From positions 5,414,306 to 5,478,305 of the forward strand of contig KL647288.1 of NCBI GenBank assembly GCA_000727475.1: 64,000 nt of DNA, given 5' to 3'. A program made the translations under genes and the position numbers. Position 1 is the first letter of the stretch. The number at the start of each line of letters is the position of its first letter. Origin of the DNA: Sarcocystis neurona (Eukaryota; Apicomplexa; Conoidasida; Eucoccidiorida; Sarcocystidae). Below are positions 38,331 through 51,077 of this stretch, piece after piece. The notes under the pieces are model-generated. The model was not told the origin of the DNA. It made no database searches and worked only from the letters and a program-made list of their open reading frames with translations.

Positions 38331-40322
38331 TTAATCGACTTCCTCCACGGTAGGGCCACCAGCCGCTCCGGGCATTCCGCCGGGCATCCCACCAGGCATT
38401 CCGCCCGGCATCCCGCCTGGCATTCCTCCTGGGGCGCCTGGCATACCAGCTCCCCCAGCGCCGCCTGCAGCTCCCGCCTGATATAGTTTTGTGATAATGG
38501 GTGTGCACACACTTTCGAGTTCTTTCTGTTTCGATTCGAATTCTTCCTTCTCTGCAAGGTGGTTTTTGTCCAGCCAGTCAAGAGTGGACTGGATGGCTTT
38601 GGTTGCGGTTTCGCGGTCACCAGCAGAGATTTTGTCTTTGAGTTTCTCATCATCCAATGTCTGACGCATGTGGTAGCAATAGTTCTCCAAACTATTTTTC
38701 GCCTCAACTCTACGCATGTTCGCTTCATCTTCAGCTTTGTACTTCTCTGCTTCCTGCACCATGCGGTTGATCTCGTCCTGGCTGAGTCGTCCTTTCTCGT
38801 TCGTGATCGTGATCTGGCTGCTTTTCCCGGTGGATTTGTCCTCGGCTGTCACGCTCATAATGCCGTTTGCGTCCAAGTCAAACGTAACTTCAATCTGCGG
38901 AACTCCCCGGGGGGCGGGAGGGATGCCATCCAGGTGGAATTTACCCAAAAGATTGTTGTCTTTCGTCAGTGGACGTTCACCTTCGAAGACCTGAATGAGC
39001 ACCCCGGGCTGATTATCAGAGTACGTCGTAAAGATTTGCGACTTCTTTGTAGGGATCGTCGTATTCCGAGGAATAAGTGTAGTCATGACGCCACCGGCAG
39101 TTTCTAGTCCGAGGGAAAGTGGCGCCACATCGAGGAGGAGCAACTGCTGTACTTGAGAGCTGGTGACACCCTTGATAATAGCGGCTTGCACTGCAGCGCC
39201 ATACGCGACGGCTTCATCGGGGTTGATGGACCGGCAGGGTTCTTTACCGTTGAAGAATTCGGTAATGAATTGCTGGATTTTCGGAATTCTCGTGGACCCC
39301 CCGACCAGTACAACTTCGCTTACTGAGCGCTTGTCAGTACCAGCGTCTTTCAACACCTTCTCGACCGGGTCCAGCGAGTGACGGAAGTAGTCCATGCAAA
39401 GTTCTTCAAAACGTGCGCGTGAGATGGAAACAGAGTAGTCAATACCTTCGTACAGCGAGTCGATTTCAATGGTCGCCTGCGTGCTACTGGAAAGGGTGCG
39501 CTTCGCGCGTTCGCACTGAGTCCGGAGACGACGCAGAGCACGGCTGTTCGAGCTGATGTCCTTCCCTCTGTTCTTTCTCTTGAAGTCCTGCACACAGAAG
39601 TCCACCAGGCGATTGTCGAAGTCCTCGCCTCCTAAATGCGTGTCGCCTGCCGTTGCCCGCACCTCGAAAATGCCGTCTTCAATCGTCAAGAGAGAGACGT
39701 CAAAGGTGCCACCACCCATATCGAAAATCAACACAATCATCTCTCCACACCCGCGCTTGTCCAGACCATACGCAATTGCAGCTGCAGTTGGCTCGTTGAT
39801 AATTCGAAGTACGTTCAAACCTGCAATCGTGCCAGCATCTTTTGTGGCTTGGCGCTGAGAATCATTGAAATACGCGGGCACCGTGATAACCGCTTCTTTC
39901 ACTGGGCGACCAAGGTAAGATTCCGAAATTTCTTTCATCTTGCCCAGCACCATCGCAGAAATCTCCTCAGGGTGGAAACATTTCGTCTCTCCTTGGTAAT
40001 GCACTTCGATTAGTGGCTTGCCACCTTTGCCAGCGATGACTTTGAACGGCCAGTGTTTCATGTCAGATTGCACCGAGGGGTCATCGAACTTGCGGCCAAT
40101 CAGGCGTTTTGCATCGAAAATCGTATTCTCCGGGTTGCGCGCCACTTGGTTTTTCGCGGCATCCCCAACAAGTCGTTCCGTGTCGGTAAACGCCACGTAC
40201 GACGGCGTAGTGCGGTTGCCCTGATCGTTCGCAATGATTTCCACCGTGTCATTTTTCCACACACCAACGCACGAGTACGTGGTCCCCAGGTCAATCCCCA
40301 CAGCCGAGCACTCTGCCGACAT
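38331..40322 (-). CDS. HSP70: Cytosolic heat shock protein 70
   Basis: ATP-dependent chaperone of the cytosol and nucleus, 663 residues, uninterrupted. The start is the ATG at 40322-40320 ([17 protein letters not shown]). The reading upstream of it has only a TTG. Signatures present: [14 protein letters not shown] (phosphate loop), [28 protein letters not shown], the inter-domain linker region [18 protein letters not shown], substrate domain GEFPLT-type loop as [15 protein letters not shown], then a C-terminus with four or more GGMP repeats and the terminal EEVD that binds TPR co-chaperones. There is no signal peptide and no HDEL/KDEL, which rules out the ER form; the EEVD end argues against the mitochondrial form. 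One oddity: the usually invariant Leu of DLGGGTFD is Met. Confidence 0.97.
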   Translation of the reverse strand: MSAECSAVGIDLGTTYSCVGVWKNDTVEIIANDQGNRTTPSYVAFTDTERLVGDAAKNQVARNPENTIFDAKRLIGRKFDDPSVQSDMKHWPFKVIAGKGGKPLIEVHYQGETKCFHPEEISAMVLGKMKEISESYLGRPVKEAVITVPAYFNDSQRQATKDAGTIAGLNVLRIINEPTAAAIAYGLDKRGCGEMIVLIFDMGGGTFDVSLLTIEDGIFEVRATAGDTHLGGEDFDNRLVDFCVQDFKRKNRGKDISSNSRALRRLRTQCERAKRTLSSSTQATIEIDSLYEGIDYSVSISRARFEELCMDYFRHSLDPVEKVLKDAGTDKRSVSEVVLVGGSTRIPKIQQFITEFFNGKEPCRSINPDEAVAYGAAVQAAIIKGVTSSQVQQLLLLDVAPLSLGLETAGGVMTTLIPRNTTIPTKKSQIFTTYSDNQPGVLIQVFEGERPLTKDNNLLGKFHLDGIPPAPRGVPQIEVTFDLDANGIMSVTAEDKSTGKSSQITITNEKGRLSQDEINRMVQEAEKYKAEDEANMRRVEAKNSLENYCYHMRQTLDDEKLKDKISAGDRETATKAIQSTLDWLDKNHLAEKEEFESKQKELESVCTPIITKLYQAGAAGGAGGAGMPGAPGGMPGGMPGGMPGGMPGGMPGAAGGPTVEEVD

Positions 40323-41735
40323 TCTGGCCACAGATGAGAACAAATGCGCAGAAACAAACGTTAAAAAGTACGAAGTACCAGGTGGGGCGGGACGCGGGGT
40401 GCGGAGGGGGACGCGAAAATTCGTGCTCCACTACGAAACCGACGAACTGTGCACGGCCGATGCCGTAGTTGCGTTAACGTAGTGTGGGAGGGGAACACCA
40501 AGTTTATCACAAAGATACGGAAAGAGAGGGGGAGAAAGATGTACACAGGGGAGAAGTTGAGTGTTGCGGGGAGGGCACACCAGGGGGAGAGTTGACGCGA
40601 GATGGGGGTGCGGATGCAGATCCGAGTACAGAACGAATGGGCGTTGCACGCGTGTTGCTGGGAACGGTCGGTACGGAGCCTGTTAAAGGCAGCGTCTTTT
40701 ACCAAATGGACTCTTCTACTGTGTCTTCGACAGAAACGCACACATTCTCGGAAATGATGACATCCTGTCCTCCCCTACTCGAGAAGTTCGACGTAACAAC
40801 CCATTTCCCCCCGTCAGCAACTGCCGTGGGGGAAGGATGCATTTCGGACCGGAGGTCCGGCCGCGGAGCCGCTTCCTCCTCACCACCCCCAGGTTCTACC
40901 ACCACCGTGCAGCACGCAGGCGCGAATCAGCCACCAAGGGGTTGTTTTTTGAGGGACGTAGAACCAGCTGAGAAGGCACGATACACTCTATGCGCGAACG
41001 AGTATAATGAGGCGGGGGAAAAAGCTGGCTACGCCGTGTACCACCTAGTAGAGGGGGTAGTATTGGTGGTCATGTACCAGATGACTAGTGCCCCGATGTG
41101 CATGCCGGCACAGCAACACCACCGAGTGACCGTGTTGAGCCCATGAGAAATAGCAACAATACTCACAAAGAGAGCGTAGTAGGACAAGTTGCAGGTCGAT
41201 GATATTGAGCGGACTGCAAAGCACGCCTCCCTCGTACGTATAACCAAGGGGGGCGCGAGGAGGCTGAAGGATGAGAGGGGAATGTGTATCCCGTATTACG
41301 CGTTTCTACCGGTTGGGCGGGAAGGAACGCTGGAACGGCAAAAGCACGCAGTCGTGCGGCACGTCACCAAAGTTGTCACGGAACACGAGCTAAAGCCGCG
41401 TGTTCGTAGTGATTAAAATAGAGCGGTACCACACACCGGCAGTTGAGTTGCGTTTACTTATGAGGAGAGTGAGGGGATGAAGATCGCCAGCGCGGCTTTC
41501 GACGTCAAGATGCAAATATTCTTTTTGACTGAGGGCGTTTTTCCCGTTTGTCGACGGAGGAGGGATATGCGGGTATAGTAGTGCGAATTTGTTAACCGCC
41601 CTCTATACTATACGCGAGAAAGTCCAGATGCACGTCCACATTCAAAAGGTAGCTAACGACGCAGCTGGGTACACGGGAGGAGTGCCGCGAATTCAGGAGG
41701 GAGCGCTGAATGAATGTTGTTGTATCAATGAAGAT

Positions 41736-41910
41736 GGTACTGCGTGTAACAAAGGCGGCAGATCGAAGCGGTGAGGGAAGATTGTAGCAGTAGAAGTGGT
41801 ACCGCCTGTAACAAAGGCGACAGGTCGAAGCGGTGAATGAAGATTGTAGCAATAGAAGTGGTACTGCCTGTAACAAAGGCGGTAGTAGGTTTGAAGCCGT
41901 GAAAGATATC
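41736..41910. repeat. 62-bp tandem repeat, about 2.8 copies
   Basis: Units start at 41736, 41798 and 41860, each beginning GGTACYGCSTGTAACAAAGG, with the first two running on to a GATTGTAGCARTAGAAGT end. Copies differ by a few substitutions and the third is truncated. It lies in intergenic sequence upstream of HSP70. Confidence 0.9.
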
Positions 41911-44900
41911 TGGTGAGGTAGAGATAGAAATAGCAGCAGTAATGTGTCCCCTCCAAGCAATAATTGTAGCGTCAGCCGTAGTCGCGAGGTTTGCCGCGAT
42001 TGTTGTGACACCTCAGAGTTGGTATAATTGGTTAGCAGCAGGCGTAGTGACAACAGACGAATTCCACATGAAAGCATGACGGCGCTTCGTGCGGATGCGG
42101 TCGTAACATTCACGCTAGTGACATCAGCGCGGTCGGAGCATTGTTTTTCGCTGCTGAAGAGTAGAGTTGTTTTGGATGGGCGACGGATGTAAGAGGAGGT
42201 CGGCTGTGGTCCGAAACCTTTAGGTGCGTGGTATTACAACGCGTACTGAACATTCTGTAGTACATGGTATGGAGCAAGTGGAATCGTATATCTCCTGATA
42301 TGCGTACAATTCATCTTGCACCAGATCTACACAATGAAACGCAGAGACGAAGCGCAAGTTGTTAGCAGGGCTGTGCCCCTTTCTTTGCTTTCGTGCCTAC
42401 ACACAAACAAGTGATAGACGGCGGAAAGGTTCCTAGCAACGTAATCCAAAGACCGCCCTACCAAGAGACGAGCCGTGTTTCACCACTGACTACCAAGTTA
42501 AGTAGTGTGCTGGTATCTATGCGAACTTTTTTGAGAGTTCGCCACTCCGTGTTACAGACGCTTCGTAACGTTCGCGTAGTCACACTGAATACTCAGCCGT
42601 CGTACAGGAGCCAGGGAATTTCGCGTCGCAGCTGACAGGGCGTACGTTTTGTGTGGGTCAATGTGTCTGGGGAATGCGCTGGCACTGTATGACAACAGAC
42701 GGCAAAGGTAGATCCCCACGGTCCTGTCACCCTGGGTGAAGAGTGGGGGACAACTAGTATGAAAAAGCTGTGTGATCTCTAGTGAGTTCGGTTTTGCAGT
42801 GGCAGCAGTTGCCCGATGTAGTGATACGTTCTGCGGAGGAGTCAAGAGTGGCAGATTTTTCTTCCAGAGGACTGCGTAGGTTTTTGATGTTGAGCTGTGA
42901 GTGAGTCGATGGATACGATGTACAGCATCGTTAGCGAACTAACGTGAACCACATCAATTTCGACGAGAGGTCTTTCAAGGTAATCAAATTCCGTGAAACT
43001 GCACAACACACTAAACACGGCTAGTGTATTCCGCTTGTATCCGGATTTCGTGGCAGGCGTGCAGAGTTGCAGAAACTTCACGGTGACGGCAGTAAGCTGT
43101 ATGGTTTGATTGGTCGTACAGGAGGACCACCAAAGGCAAGGTTGCCGCACGGTAACGCTGTCTGCACGAAACTCGCGACGTAGTACGGCTCGTAAGTCGA
43201 AAGCTACGGCACGCCGACGAAACGGCGCAGCTCTACGTCTAGCCCGGCAGGTGTGGGAATTTCTTCCCAGGTAAAGGGAACCCTCCCCAAATGTGCCGAC
43301 GCGTGCGTGGAGGGAGGTACCCTTGCAACGTCGTGGCAACGTCGCAGACTTCTTAAGGAATCTGGTAAGACACACAAGGATGCCATTGTGTGCACCCATT
43401 ATGTTGAGTGCACTTCGTCAAAGTTTGGAATCTGTGAATCCACACTGCTACTCAAGAACCTTTTCCTGTTCAAATGTAAGCATCATCCAGTTAGACTACA
43501 GAAGTTCCATTACATACATACATGCCCTCAACTGAGTACGTATCTTTCTTTGTAAACACGTGTACAGGTATGTAGACATAGGTACATGCGCGTGCTTTTC
43601 TCGGTAGATTAAGCAAGGCAGATGCCGGCGCGAAAGCAGCGAACGCGCAAATGTGCATCAAGAGCTGACGCAGTGCAGTTTATTTTGACAGGCTTAGACG
43701 ATATCTGCCACTGCTGTTTCTGATTGGTGAGCACCGGCTGAACACCAGCAACAACAGCCGCAAGAGCACCAACAACACAAGCGCACGCGGAAAATAAGCA
43801 TGCGGCACTCAAGTACAGGCTCTGCTGCGTGTCTATGCAACTTCCAGAAGTTGGAGAGATTTCTAGCCTGAGTCCGGCAGCGGAAGCCTGCTGCGACCTC
43901 CTTTATTGAACAATTCTTTTTAAAGCCTCTGGCCGACACAGCAGTACCACCGCAGCTGAGCCAGTACATAGCCTGCTGTACAAGTGGCAGAATGCACCAC
44001 CAACCACACCGTTATCATGTTCGTTTTCTCCGACACACGCAGAAAAGCCCACCCAACAAAGGAGCGTCACTTGACTGAACCGTGATCTCAAAGATTAGTA
44101 TAGGATGTTGGCTGGTTTTTTTCTTCCCTTCGGCTCCAGACTAAAGCAACAAAGCCCACAAACGGTTAAATACAGATTTGTGTGTTGTTTATGTGGCACT
44201 CGTACTCGTTGTGCGCACGTACAGACACACAAGCGCGCCACTGGCATCTACAAAGCCATCGACCACGGTGTTTACAGGAATGCAGTATTTCGTCTCTTTC
44301 TCTGCGTTGCTTCACTCTGAATAAGAGACATGGAGGCCGGATCCCCGCTCTCACCCACTGGGGTCCGCACCTCACAAAAATGTGTTCGTATTCCGCAACG
44401 TGTCCCGGCGCACGGAGCGGTGTTTTGCGACAGCAACAAGTTGACAACGGCACAAGATGGGGGATCCGTTATTCGTTCGCGAGACGGACCCTTACGGACT
44501 CTCCGGCCTCCAAAATGTACCACGACGTAGAAGCTTCTCATCGGTCTGCTCGTAGCGGACACTCTTTTTCACTGTCGCTTCATGGCCCAGCCCTCACGAA
44601 CACCACCGGTGACCAGGTTCTACGCAGTGGCGCACTGCGGTAACTAGTACTTGGATATATATATATATATATATATATGCTGCATACGCACATCGGTTTG
44701 GATGTTACACGGATATGCGGCAGATAGGAATACCGTCAGATAAAACCGATACGAGGTAAATTTAATTTTAACCAGAAATCTGTCGTTACCTCTCGTCTCT
44801 CAGTGACACATTATACGGCCGTTCTTGAAGGTTTAGCTTTTTCGGAAACTGCAGAGGCTATGCGGTGTTACACGTCAAGTCTTTGCCTGCCAAGTCCGGC

Positions 44901-46219
44901 GCTGTACTGCCATACGCAACAATATGTCTTACTTGAGAGGACGTGCGTGCGTGACGCTTGTTTGAAAATATGTGACCTCCTTCTGTGCAGATAGACGCGT
45001 AACCTTGTGTACATGTAGACGCCCAGTCGTATCGATACAACTGTTTGGACGTTCTATTCAGACCGCCGTCACTGCGTTCAAATGCAGAGGGCTGTTCCTC
45101 ACCGGCTCTACTTTTCCACATAGAGCTCGGTTCAAGGGAGCGAAGTATAGATGGTGACATATACTACGAAATCCGACAGGAGACAAGTGACGAGAAGCGG
45201 CGGAGCCCCCCCAGGGATTCATAGTAGCAACGGCGGGCGGCTACCGTACTTGTACCCACGTCGAGCTGCGGTTCGGGAATCCTTAGTTTCCTGCCCCCTT
45301 GTGCAGTTTTGACAGGGCGCCTGGTTTAGCATACCGAAGCTTTCGGCGTCAATTAGCCGTAGCATCCCTTACTGTGGATGCGTCTGATCCAGTAGATGCA
45401 AGCCCCTGTCTTTTGCATGAATGGTTCTGTCAAATTTTGCGTAGTAGGCCAGCAACCTTGTACAAGGCCAAGGGAAGCAGCGGACATTTTGCTTTCCTTC
45501 AGGGGTGTGAGGAATACAGATGGACTGAGAGGTACGGTACTGCCGAAAATACGCTCTGCTGTTACTTGCCGCGAGAAGCGAAGATGTCGTCTTCTCCTTT
45601 TTGTGGGGCCACTGTGATGTCGCGGCTGCTATACACGCCGTACAGCAGTTAGGCTGCACGCCATAACGTAGCAGCAGGCTTGCCTCTGTGGGGCTGGTGG
45701 TGCTGCTGCTACTGTGCAACAGCACAGTAGTAGAGAAATCTGCAGGATTCTCGCCAAACTGAAATGGTCTACGTGTAAGAAAGCAAGCAGCGCTTTTAGA
45801 CGTCGTAGAGTGTAGAGCTTCTAATTCGCCGACCACTCAATATCGCACTGATTCCGCTTTTACTGCTTGCACGAAACCGAAATTGCTGAACTACCTGGGT
45901 ACATCACAACATACACAACTTACATTACAAATGCGTGACCACGAACTGGTTTCCGCTTCTTGTGCGTGAGCAAACGTCCGGTGATGATTTAAGACTTACG
46001 GGCTAATTTTGCCTCTTATTCTCTGTTCGAGCAGACGTCCGAACTTCTTGAAATCCTACCTTCCTACAACACCTGATAAGAGAACGCGCTTCTGGTCTGT
46101 GTCAAATTCCCGCCTTCCTGGACTCCTAGTACAACCTCTCGGCCTGTCAAGTATGGTCATTCATGTTACAATCACCTCGACGGTGTGACTGCGCACTTCA
46201 CCGTGCAGAGACTAGATTC

Positions 46220-46546
46220 ATGAACGATACAGTACTTTACGACCTAAACCCATGCACCCTCGTCTTGTTAGACTTGCCAGAGAATGCATCAGTGGGTCTT
46301 GAGCATGGGGGAACAAATGCAGTTTCTACAACCTCAAACGCAGCATGCCTGGCACCCGCAGAAGCAGCAGAAGCAACCCGGGCTGTACTTCTAAAATACT
46401 GTATCTCCCGTATGCTTCCACCTGCTCCACTGCACCTTTCCACCAGGCAGGCTGTTGCAAGAAGTCTTACACTTCATGCAGCCCCATTGTTCCTCGTGAA
46501 GCGGTACCCCTTAGCAGCCACAGTGGCTGACAACGAAACTGTCTGA
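46220..46546 (+). CDS. Hypothetical ORF, 108 codons
   Basis: An ATG-initiated frame starts with MNDTVLYDLNPCTLVLLDLP, a plausible beta-strand start of a folded protein, then becomes Ala/Thr-rich. The first 30 residues vaguely recall the N-terminus of the splicing factor AAR2, but I see none of the expected continuation (the IPPG-type segment) downstream, and no obvious donor. It may be a first exon, or chance. Confidence 0.2.
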   Translation: MNDTVLYDLNPCTLVLLDLPENASVGLEHGGTNAVSTTSNAACLAPAEAAEATRAVLLKYCISRMLPPAPLHLSTRQAVARSLTLHAAPLFLVKRYPLAATVADNETV

Positions 46547-47063
46547 ATGTATACACAACTAGATTGACGGATTCACGCTCTTCGCAGGTTTCGGCCTACA
46601 GCCACGAAAACACCTGTGAGGAATTTTTAATCCATGTTTGTTCCTGATTTAACTTCTCGAGCACCTCCTGTGTGCAAACTTGTGCACACAAATGTACACC
46701 TGATAGTGAAAATATCGTCTACCCGGCTGCCACGGTTTGGATGCACCGACTAACGTTGATGCACTACGTCGGTGAAACGGATGAGTAATGATGCAACGCG
46801 CTTTGCTGAAGCGTTCTCGGTTGCGCGTCAAGAGCCGCCTGGACTGCTTTAATGCACGAAAACGCACACCTCTACACAGTCCTTCATGTAGTACTCCCAC
46901 GTATATTGCTTCACGAGCACAGAGATGCAAAGGTAGGGTGGACCACGTAGTATTACGTGCTTGTGTGTGATGAGTTGTGCGAATGGTTCGCGATTCCGGA
47001 TGAGTAGGTGGAAGCTCGCGGCCATCATATTTCTGAGGTTGGTCTAGTGTGTCGACGTCCGCG

Positions 47064-48146
47064 ATGCCTTCGTTACATTCTCCACGCTTTCTGCGGGGGC
47101 ATGCTATCCAGCTGTCTAGCACAAGCAACAGCAGCAGCCGCAGTAGCGAAGCACTTCGCCTGAACTCGACGAATCGAGACGGTCCAGCAGCCTTCTCTTC
47201 TTCCACATTTCATCAAAAGGCTATTACGAAGGCTGCAGCGTACACTACAAGTGGACAGCGACGCCCTTGTCCTGTCGCAGTTCCCCCCCTTACCTCACAG
47301 TTATCTTACGTGCCAAACCACCCGTGCATGCGAACCGAGGATTTCTTGCTACTACGTGACACTGTTGGGAAAGGGAAGACGTGCTACCTACCCAGCAGCG
47401 GCAACAGCATAAATTTCAACTCTGTTGGCGACAGCAGTAAACACAAGAGTTGTAGAACTCTCCTTCAAGAACAGCTTGACATCACTCCTGCCGGGCAATA
47501 TCGTCCACCTTTTGATCCGCATCACGACTCAAGGCCAGTTGTTCACAACGTTTCACCTGTATGCCCCGTGCGCAGGTATCCGGCAGACTTCCACTTCTTG
47601 AACCAAAGCAGCATCAGCCCTGCAGTAAGAAACGTAAGGGATTTCTCGATTTACCGCAAAACAGTGCCGTTCAAAAAATACCGCCCACGGAACGCGTTTC
47701 CTCGGCCGCAACCACTCCCTTCGGATTTGGATCATCAGCACTCCTACGGGCTTAAAAAAGTGGGGGAGGACAGATTCCGCGCTGTGCTTGAAAATCACTA
47801 TGGGCTCAGAAAGATGGTGCAGCTCGCAGAGAAGTACGAAAGCGAGCAAATCCGGCACAGCGAAAATGCAAGTCTCAAGAAAGTCCGAATGACAAGAGCT
47901 GCCCGGGGTCACGCGAGGTGCAGGCGCCCTGGACAGCAGTCAAGATCATTGGCAGCGCCAGCAACAGCCGCAGTTGCTCTAGGAGGAGAAGGCTCTGTCA
48001 ATGCATCGCCTTACGTGGAGCAGGAACAAGCCCTTCCTCCTTTCAAAATTAAGAGATTTCTGCAGGTCCCTCCTCGCACTTGCAGTCACCGGGGAATATG
48101 TCCCTTAAACCGGCCAGTCTCGCCCAAGGGAGGGACAAGAGTCTAA
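47064..48146 (+). CDS. CFAP77-like ciliary microtubule protein
   Basis: A 360-codon open frame from the first ATG (47064), of ordinary, non-repetitive composition. Family-like features in order: GKGKTCYLPSSGNSINF (compare the Cys-Tyr-x-Leu-Pro motif near the CFAP77 N-terminus), DFHFLNQSSISPAVRNVRDF and FSIYRK (pattern DFxxLN...FxxYR), then SDLDHQHSYGLKKVGEDRFR and VLENHYGLRKMVQLAEKYES (pattern P-D-x-x-x-G-I...HxY). CFAP77 is an inner-junction/doublet microtubule protein of motile axonemes, which would fit the flagellated microgametes of coccidia. A short intron (donor near 47432, acceptor TGCGCAG at 47575) would remove sequence with no counterpart in the family, but the frame is open throughout so I keep one exon. 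The C-terminal third (about 47890 on) is basic and unassigned. Confidence 0.5.
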   Translation: MPSLHSPRFLRGHAIQLSSTSNSSSRSSEALRLNSTNRDGPAAFSSSTFHQKAITKAAAYTTSGQRRPCPVAVPPLTSQLSYVPNHPCMRTEDFLLLRDTVGKGKTCYLPSSGNSINFNSVGDSSKHKSCRTLLQEQLDITPAGQYRPPFDPHHDSRPVVHNVSPVCPVRRYPADFHFLNQSSISPAVRNVRDFSIYRKTVPFKKYRPRNAFPRPQPLPSDLDHQHSYGLKKVGEDRFRAVLENHYGLRKMVQLAEKYESEQIRHSENASLKKVRMTRAARGHARCRRPGQQSRSLAAPATAAVALGGEGSVNASPYVEQEQALPPFKIKRFLQVPPRTCSHRGICPLNRPVSPKGGTRV

Positions 48147-50913
48147 GTGTGCATGCAGGAATGTGACGTGGGTACAAACGAACCTGCAGAGGAGTAATTC
48201 TGGGCTTAGCTGGCAGTGACCGCGGTGGTTGCTGACCCGTCTCCACCTGGACCGATGTACCCGCGTAGATCCCGTACAAATGGAACAGTTTATTCACAAC
48301 ATGTCTAAGATTCGGGGTTTTTGAGAACGTGTCTTCGTGGATTTAAGCAGCCTGGTGAGCGCACACTAGTATGTGCGTACACTTACGCATCTGCCCACCA
48401 GGCGCTGGTGTGCGTGATTCTACCCCACTACGCGCGTGTGAAGATACAGGCTTACTATGTCCCACTTCACTGTAGCGCAGCGTGATCTGAAGAAGTGCTT
48501 ATGACGCATTCTCACTTGGGGTAACAAGAGAGATGAGGCCTTGTACTAGTGTGGTACGTACGATGTATAAGTGGGGGTAAAGACAGTTATGTCCTCCCCT
48601 GTGGTCGTTGTCAGTCGAAACCGCGTGCGTCTCTCTTTAAACAAGGAAACAACTTGACGTGGAACCACATACCGAGAGAGCGCATTTGTGTAAGGGAACA
48701 GTGGCTGAATTGAAGTGTAAGGGAAGAGACAAGTCTAGGGCTCAACATCAAGTCCTTGTGTATCCCTGAGAAAGCACAGCACAGCCCCACATATCTGTAC
48801 ACATACATTAAGGTACATGGCATACAGCAGTACTGCGACGCATAAAAGTCCCAAGTGTCTTCATTGAGGCTGACTACCTTACACATCCCAGTACACGTAC
48901 GATATGTATGAGTTAATTGACACTTCTCCGTTTCTGAAGTGTCACAACGATCACAAGAATACTCGTTTCAGTTCGCTTTCAAAGTGATCAATTTCAGCGA
49001 GGTGTAGCCACAGCGATGCGTTTTTGGCATGTATGCCATACATGCCAAACATTCTGTCTAGTTTTCCTAGAGAAATTCTAGCATTTACCATGCGTAACTG
49101 TAACCCGTCGTATTGGTCGTGTGTTCTGCTGTCTGTTAGAACCTGAATATCTGCGTAGGGTCTCCTGGAAAATTCTTGACCTCGGGTGGCGTGTGTTAGA
49201 GTCTACGTGTGCAGATCCACACATACGCACGTGCATTCGCTGAGTCCAAGCGATATAGACAGTCATCGATACATGAACCACTTTGGTATGTGTAACTTCC
49301 TACGCAGCTGAATCTGTATACATGTCGGAAAGGATTCACATCGTTGTATGTGTACGTGCACCGCAATCGGATATCCAGATGCAGACTGACGCTTCACCGA
49401 TGGAGAAACGTCATTGTTCGCGATGAACTTACATGTGTGTTTGTATGCACAAACACACAGCCGTGCTACGGCTGTCAATGCGAATCTCGACGTATGCGTA
49501 GTTAGTCGCCGATGCTTTTACGATACAAGTTTACACAGTACTATGCATATATATCCACTCGTACCTTTATATATATGTACATACAGGCAGGTGTTTTGAG
49601 CCTTATGGATCGCGGTAGTGAGGACGCAGGTTGATCATCATAGCAGGGCACGCACCATGTGAACCAACTGATAAGGGGCGACAGAACAAACTCACTGCGC
49701 CACACGACCTACACGATGTGGAACTCGCTGTATTTCGCAAGGAATTACAATCTATCTCAGCTCTGCAGTGCTTGCAGTGCGTCGCAGGGGCGAAAGAAGA
49801 AGGAACTAAAAAGTGAGATTTAAAGTGTTGTACCATAGTGACTGGAGTGGTAGCTATTGTATATCGCGCCTTTCTAATCTGTGAGGGTGCGTAAGCGCTA
49901 CCCCGGGACGAAGCGTAGCGACAGGGCATCAGTTCTACGTAGATTCTCGATGGCGGGTTACTTCATTTAGCATTTCCTGAGGAAGTGCAGAGTCTTCTGA
50001 AGAAGAACCAGCGTAACGGGGAGAGGAATTATGTACAACTTCCTGCATGCCTGTCCAAGCCTGGATGTAACCCTGTACGGCTGTGCGACGTTGAAATATG
50101 TGTACATAAAGGTACGTCATAAAATTCCTACCTGCTCGGGCTAACCAAAAGCCTAAAAACAACGTTCATGTGTGTACACAAATATGTGGGCGTGGTACCT
50201 GTCTATTCACGTAACTACCTGAATCTGTACATATTTACCTATCTATCTATCTCTCTGTCTATATATATGTACCTACATACGTATGTTAGTGGTGCCAGTG
50301 CAGGCTTCGTGGCGCCCTAGCGCGATTTCTAGTGCCAAGAAATGTAAGATTAAGAAGGGGAGCACGGCCTTGCGTTTTGTAGATCAAGCACGTCTGCAAG
50401 TAGTGCGCATGCGAACCTCTGTATCTGTGCGCACTCTTCGCGTGTCTCGAAGTCAGCTGCTACTCAGGAGTGTTATGCAGCCTAGATCTTCGACGGCAAT
50501 CTCCATCCCGTGGGTCATCATGTGAGATAGGGAAACGTTGTACTATTTCCGCACCTTTTCCAACGTCGGATTTCCTTCATTTTTCTACACGTTAGGAAAA
50601 ATGATTGGCTGGTGGACGGTTTGCGTCCACCGGCCATGTCAGAGTTCTCACGCACTTTGAAATGTGTGCACGAGAACCTGGTGAAGACGCCACACACCAG
50701 CAACGAAAGTTCGCGAGGGCGGAGTTCTCAAACGCGGTGGTACGACTGCAATACACACTGGCATATACGTACCCACCTACGTGAGCACGTACGTATGTGC
50801 TACGACATTGGTCGCACACAAGTAAGTATGCTTCTGTATTCACCAAACGAGAACGTAAGTACCCGTGGAGTACATACACAGAAGTTTCTCTGACCAAGCG
50901 ACTCAATGGACAA
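48147..50913. other. No gene recognised; presumed 3' flank of two convergent genes
   Basis: I see nothing coding here. The + strand CFAP77-like ORF and the - strand thiolase both end at its edges, so 3'UTRs are expected. A TA/TCTA-rich patch lies at about 50230-50285. Confidence 0.5.
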
Positions 50914-51077
50914 TCAACGAACAAGGTTTTCGATGACGGCTGCGGCCCCCATCCCCGTCCCGACACACATGGAGACGACACCGTATCTGAGTTTTCGTCT
51001 GCGTAGCTCCGGCAAAAGTGTCGCTATTTGTCGAGCCCCGGTACAGCCCAGTGGATGTCCAAGTGCAATAGCTCCTC
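50914..51077 (-). CDS. Thiolase exon, C-terminal (His and Cys active-site loops)
   Basis: Acceptor TTACCTCAG and phase 1 entry. It reads [19 protein letters not shown], then [20 protein letters not shown] and [14 protein letters not shown] before TGA at 50916-50914. It contains the catalytic His (GHPLG) and the proton-shuttling Cys (SMCVGTG). Confidence 0.96.

Larger units (their letters stand above)
40323..47063. other. HSP70 upstream region and repeat-poor spacer, no firm gene
   Basis: The HSP70 promoter (read on the - strand) must lie just above 40323, but I could not pick out a clean heat-shock element. A 220-codon + strand frame at 40484-41146 overlaps this upstream region and has no recognisable domain. 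Frames at 45299-45652 (+) and 45369-45836 (-) overlap each other and are unrecognised. A tandem repeat lies at 41736-41910 and a TA run at 44657-44680. Confidence 0.5.

Noticed and set aside
40484..41146. 220-codon + strand ORF upstream of HSP70
   Set aside because: No domain and no clear codon pattern. It occupies the expected promoter and 5'UTR of HSP70 and is probably chance.
41592..42113. 173-codon - strand ORF over the 62-bp repeat
   Set aside because: It is repeat translation only (Thr/Phe/Tyr-rich), starting in low-complexity Leu/Ser sequence with no motif.
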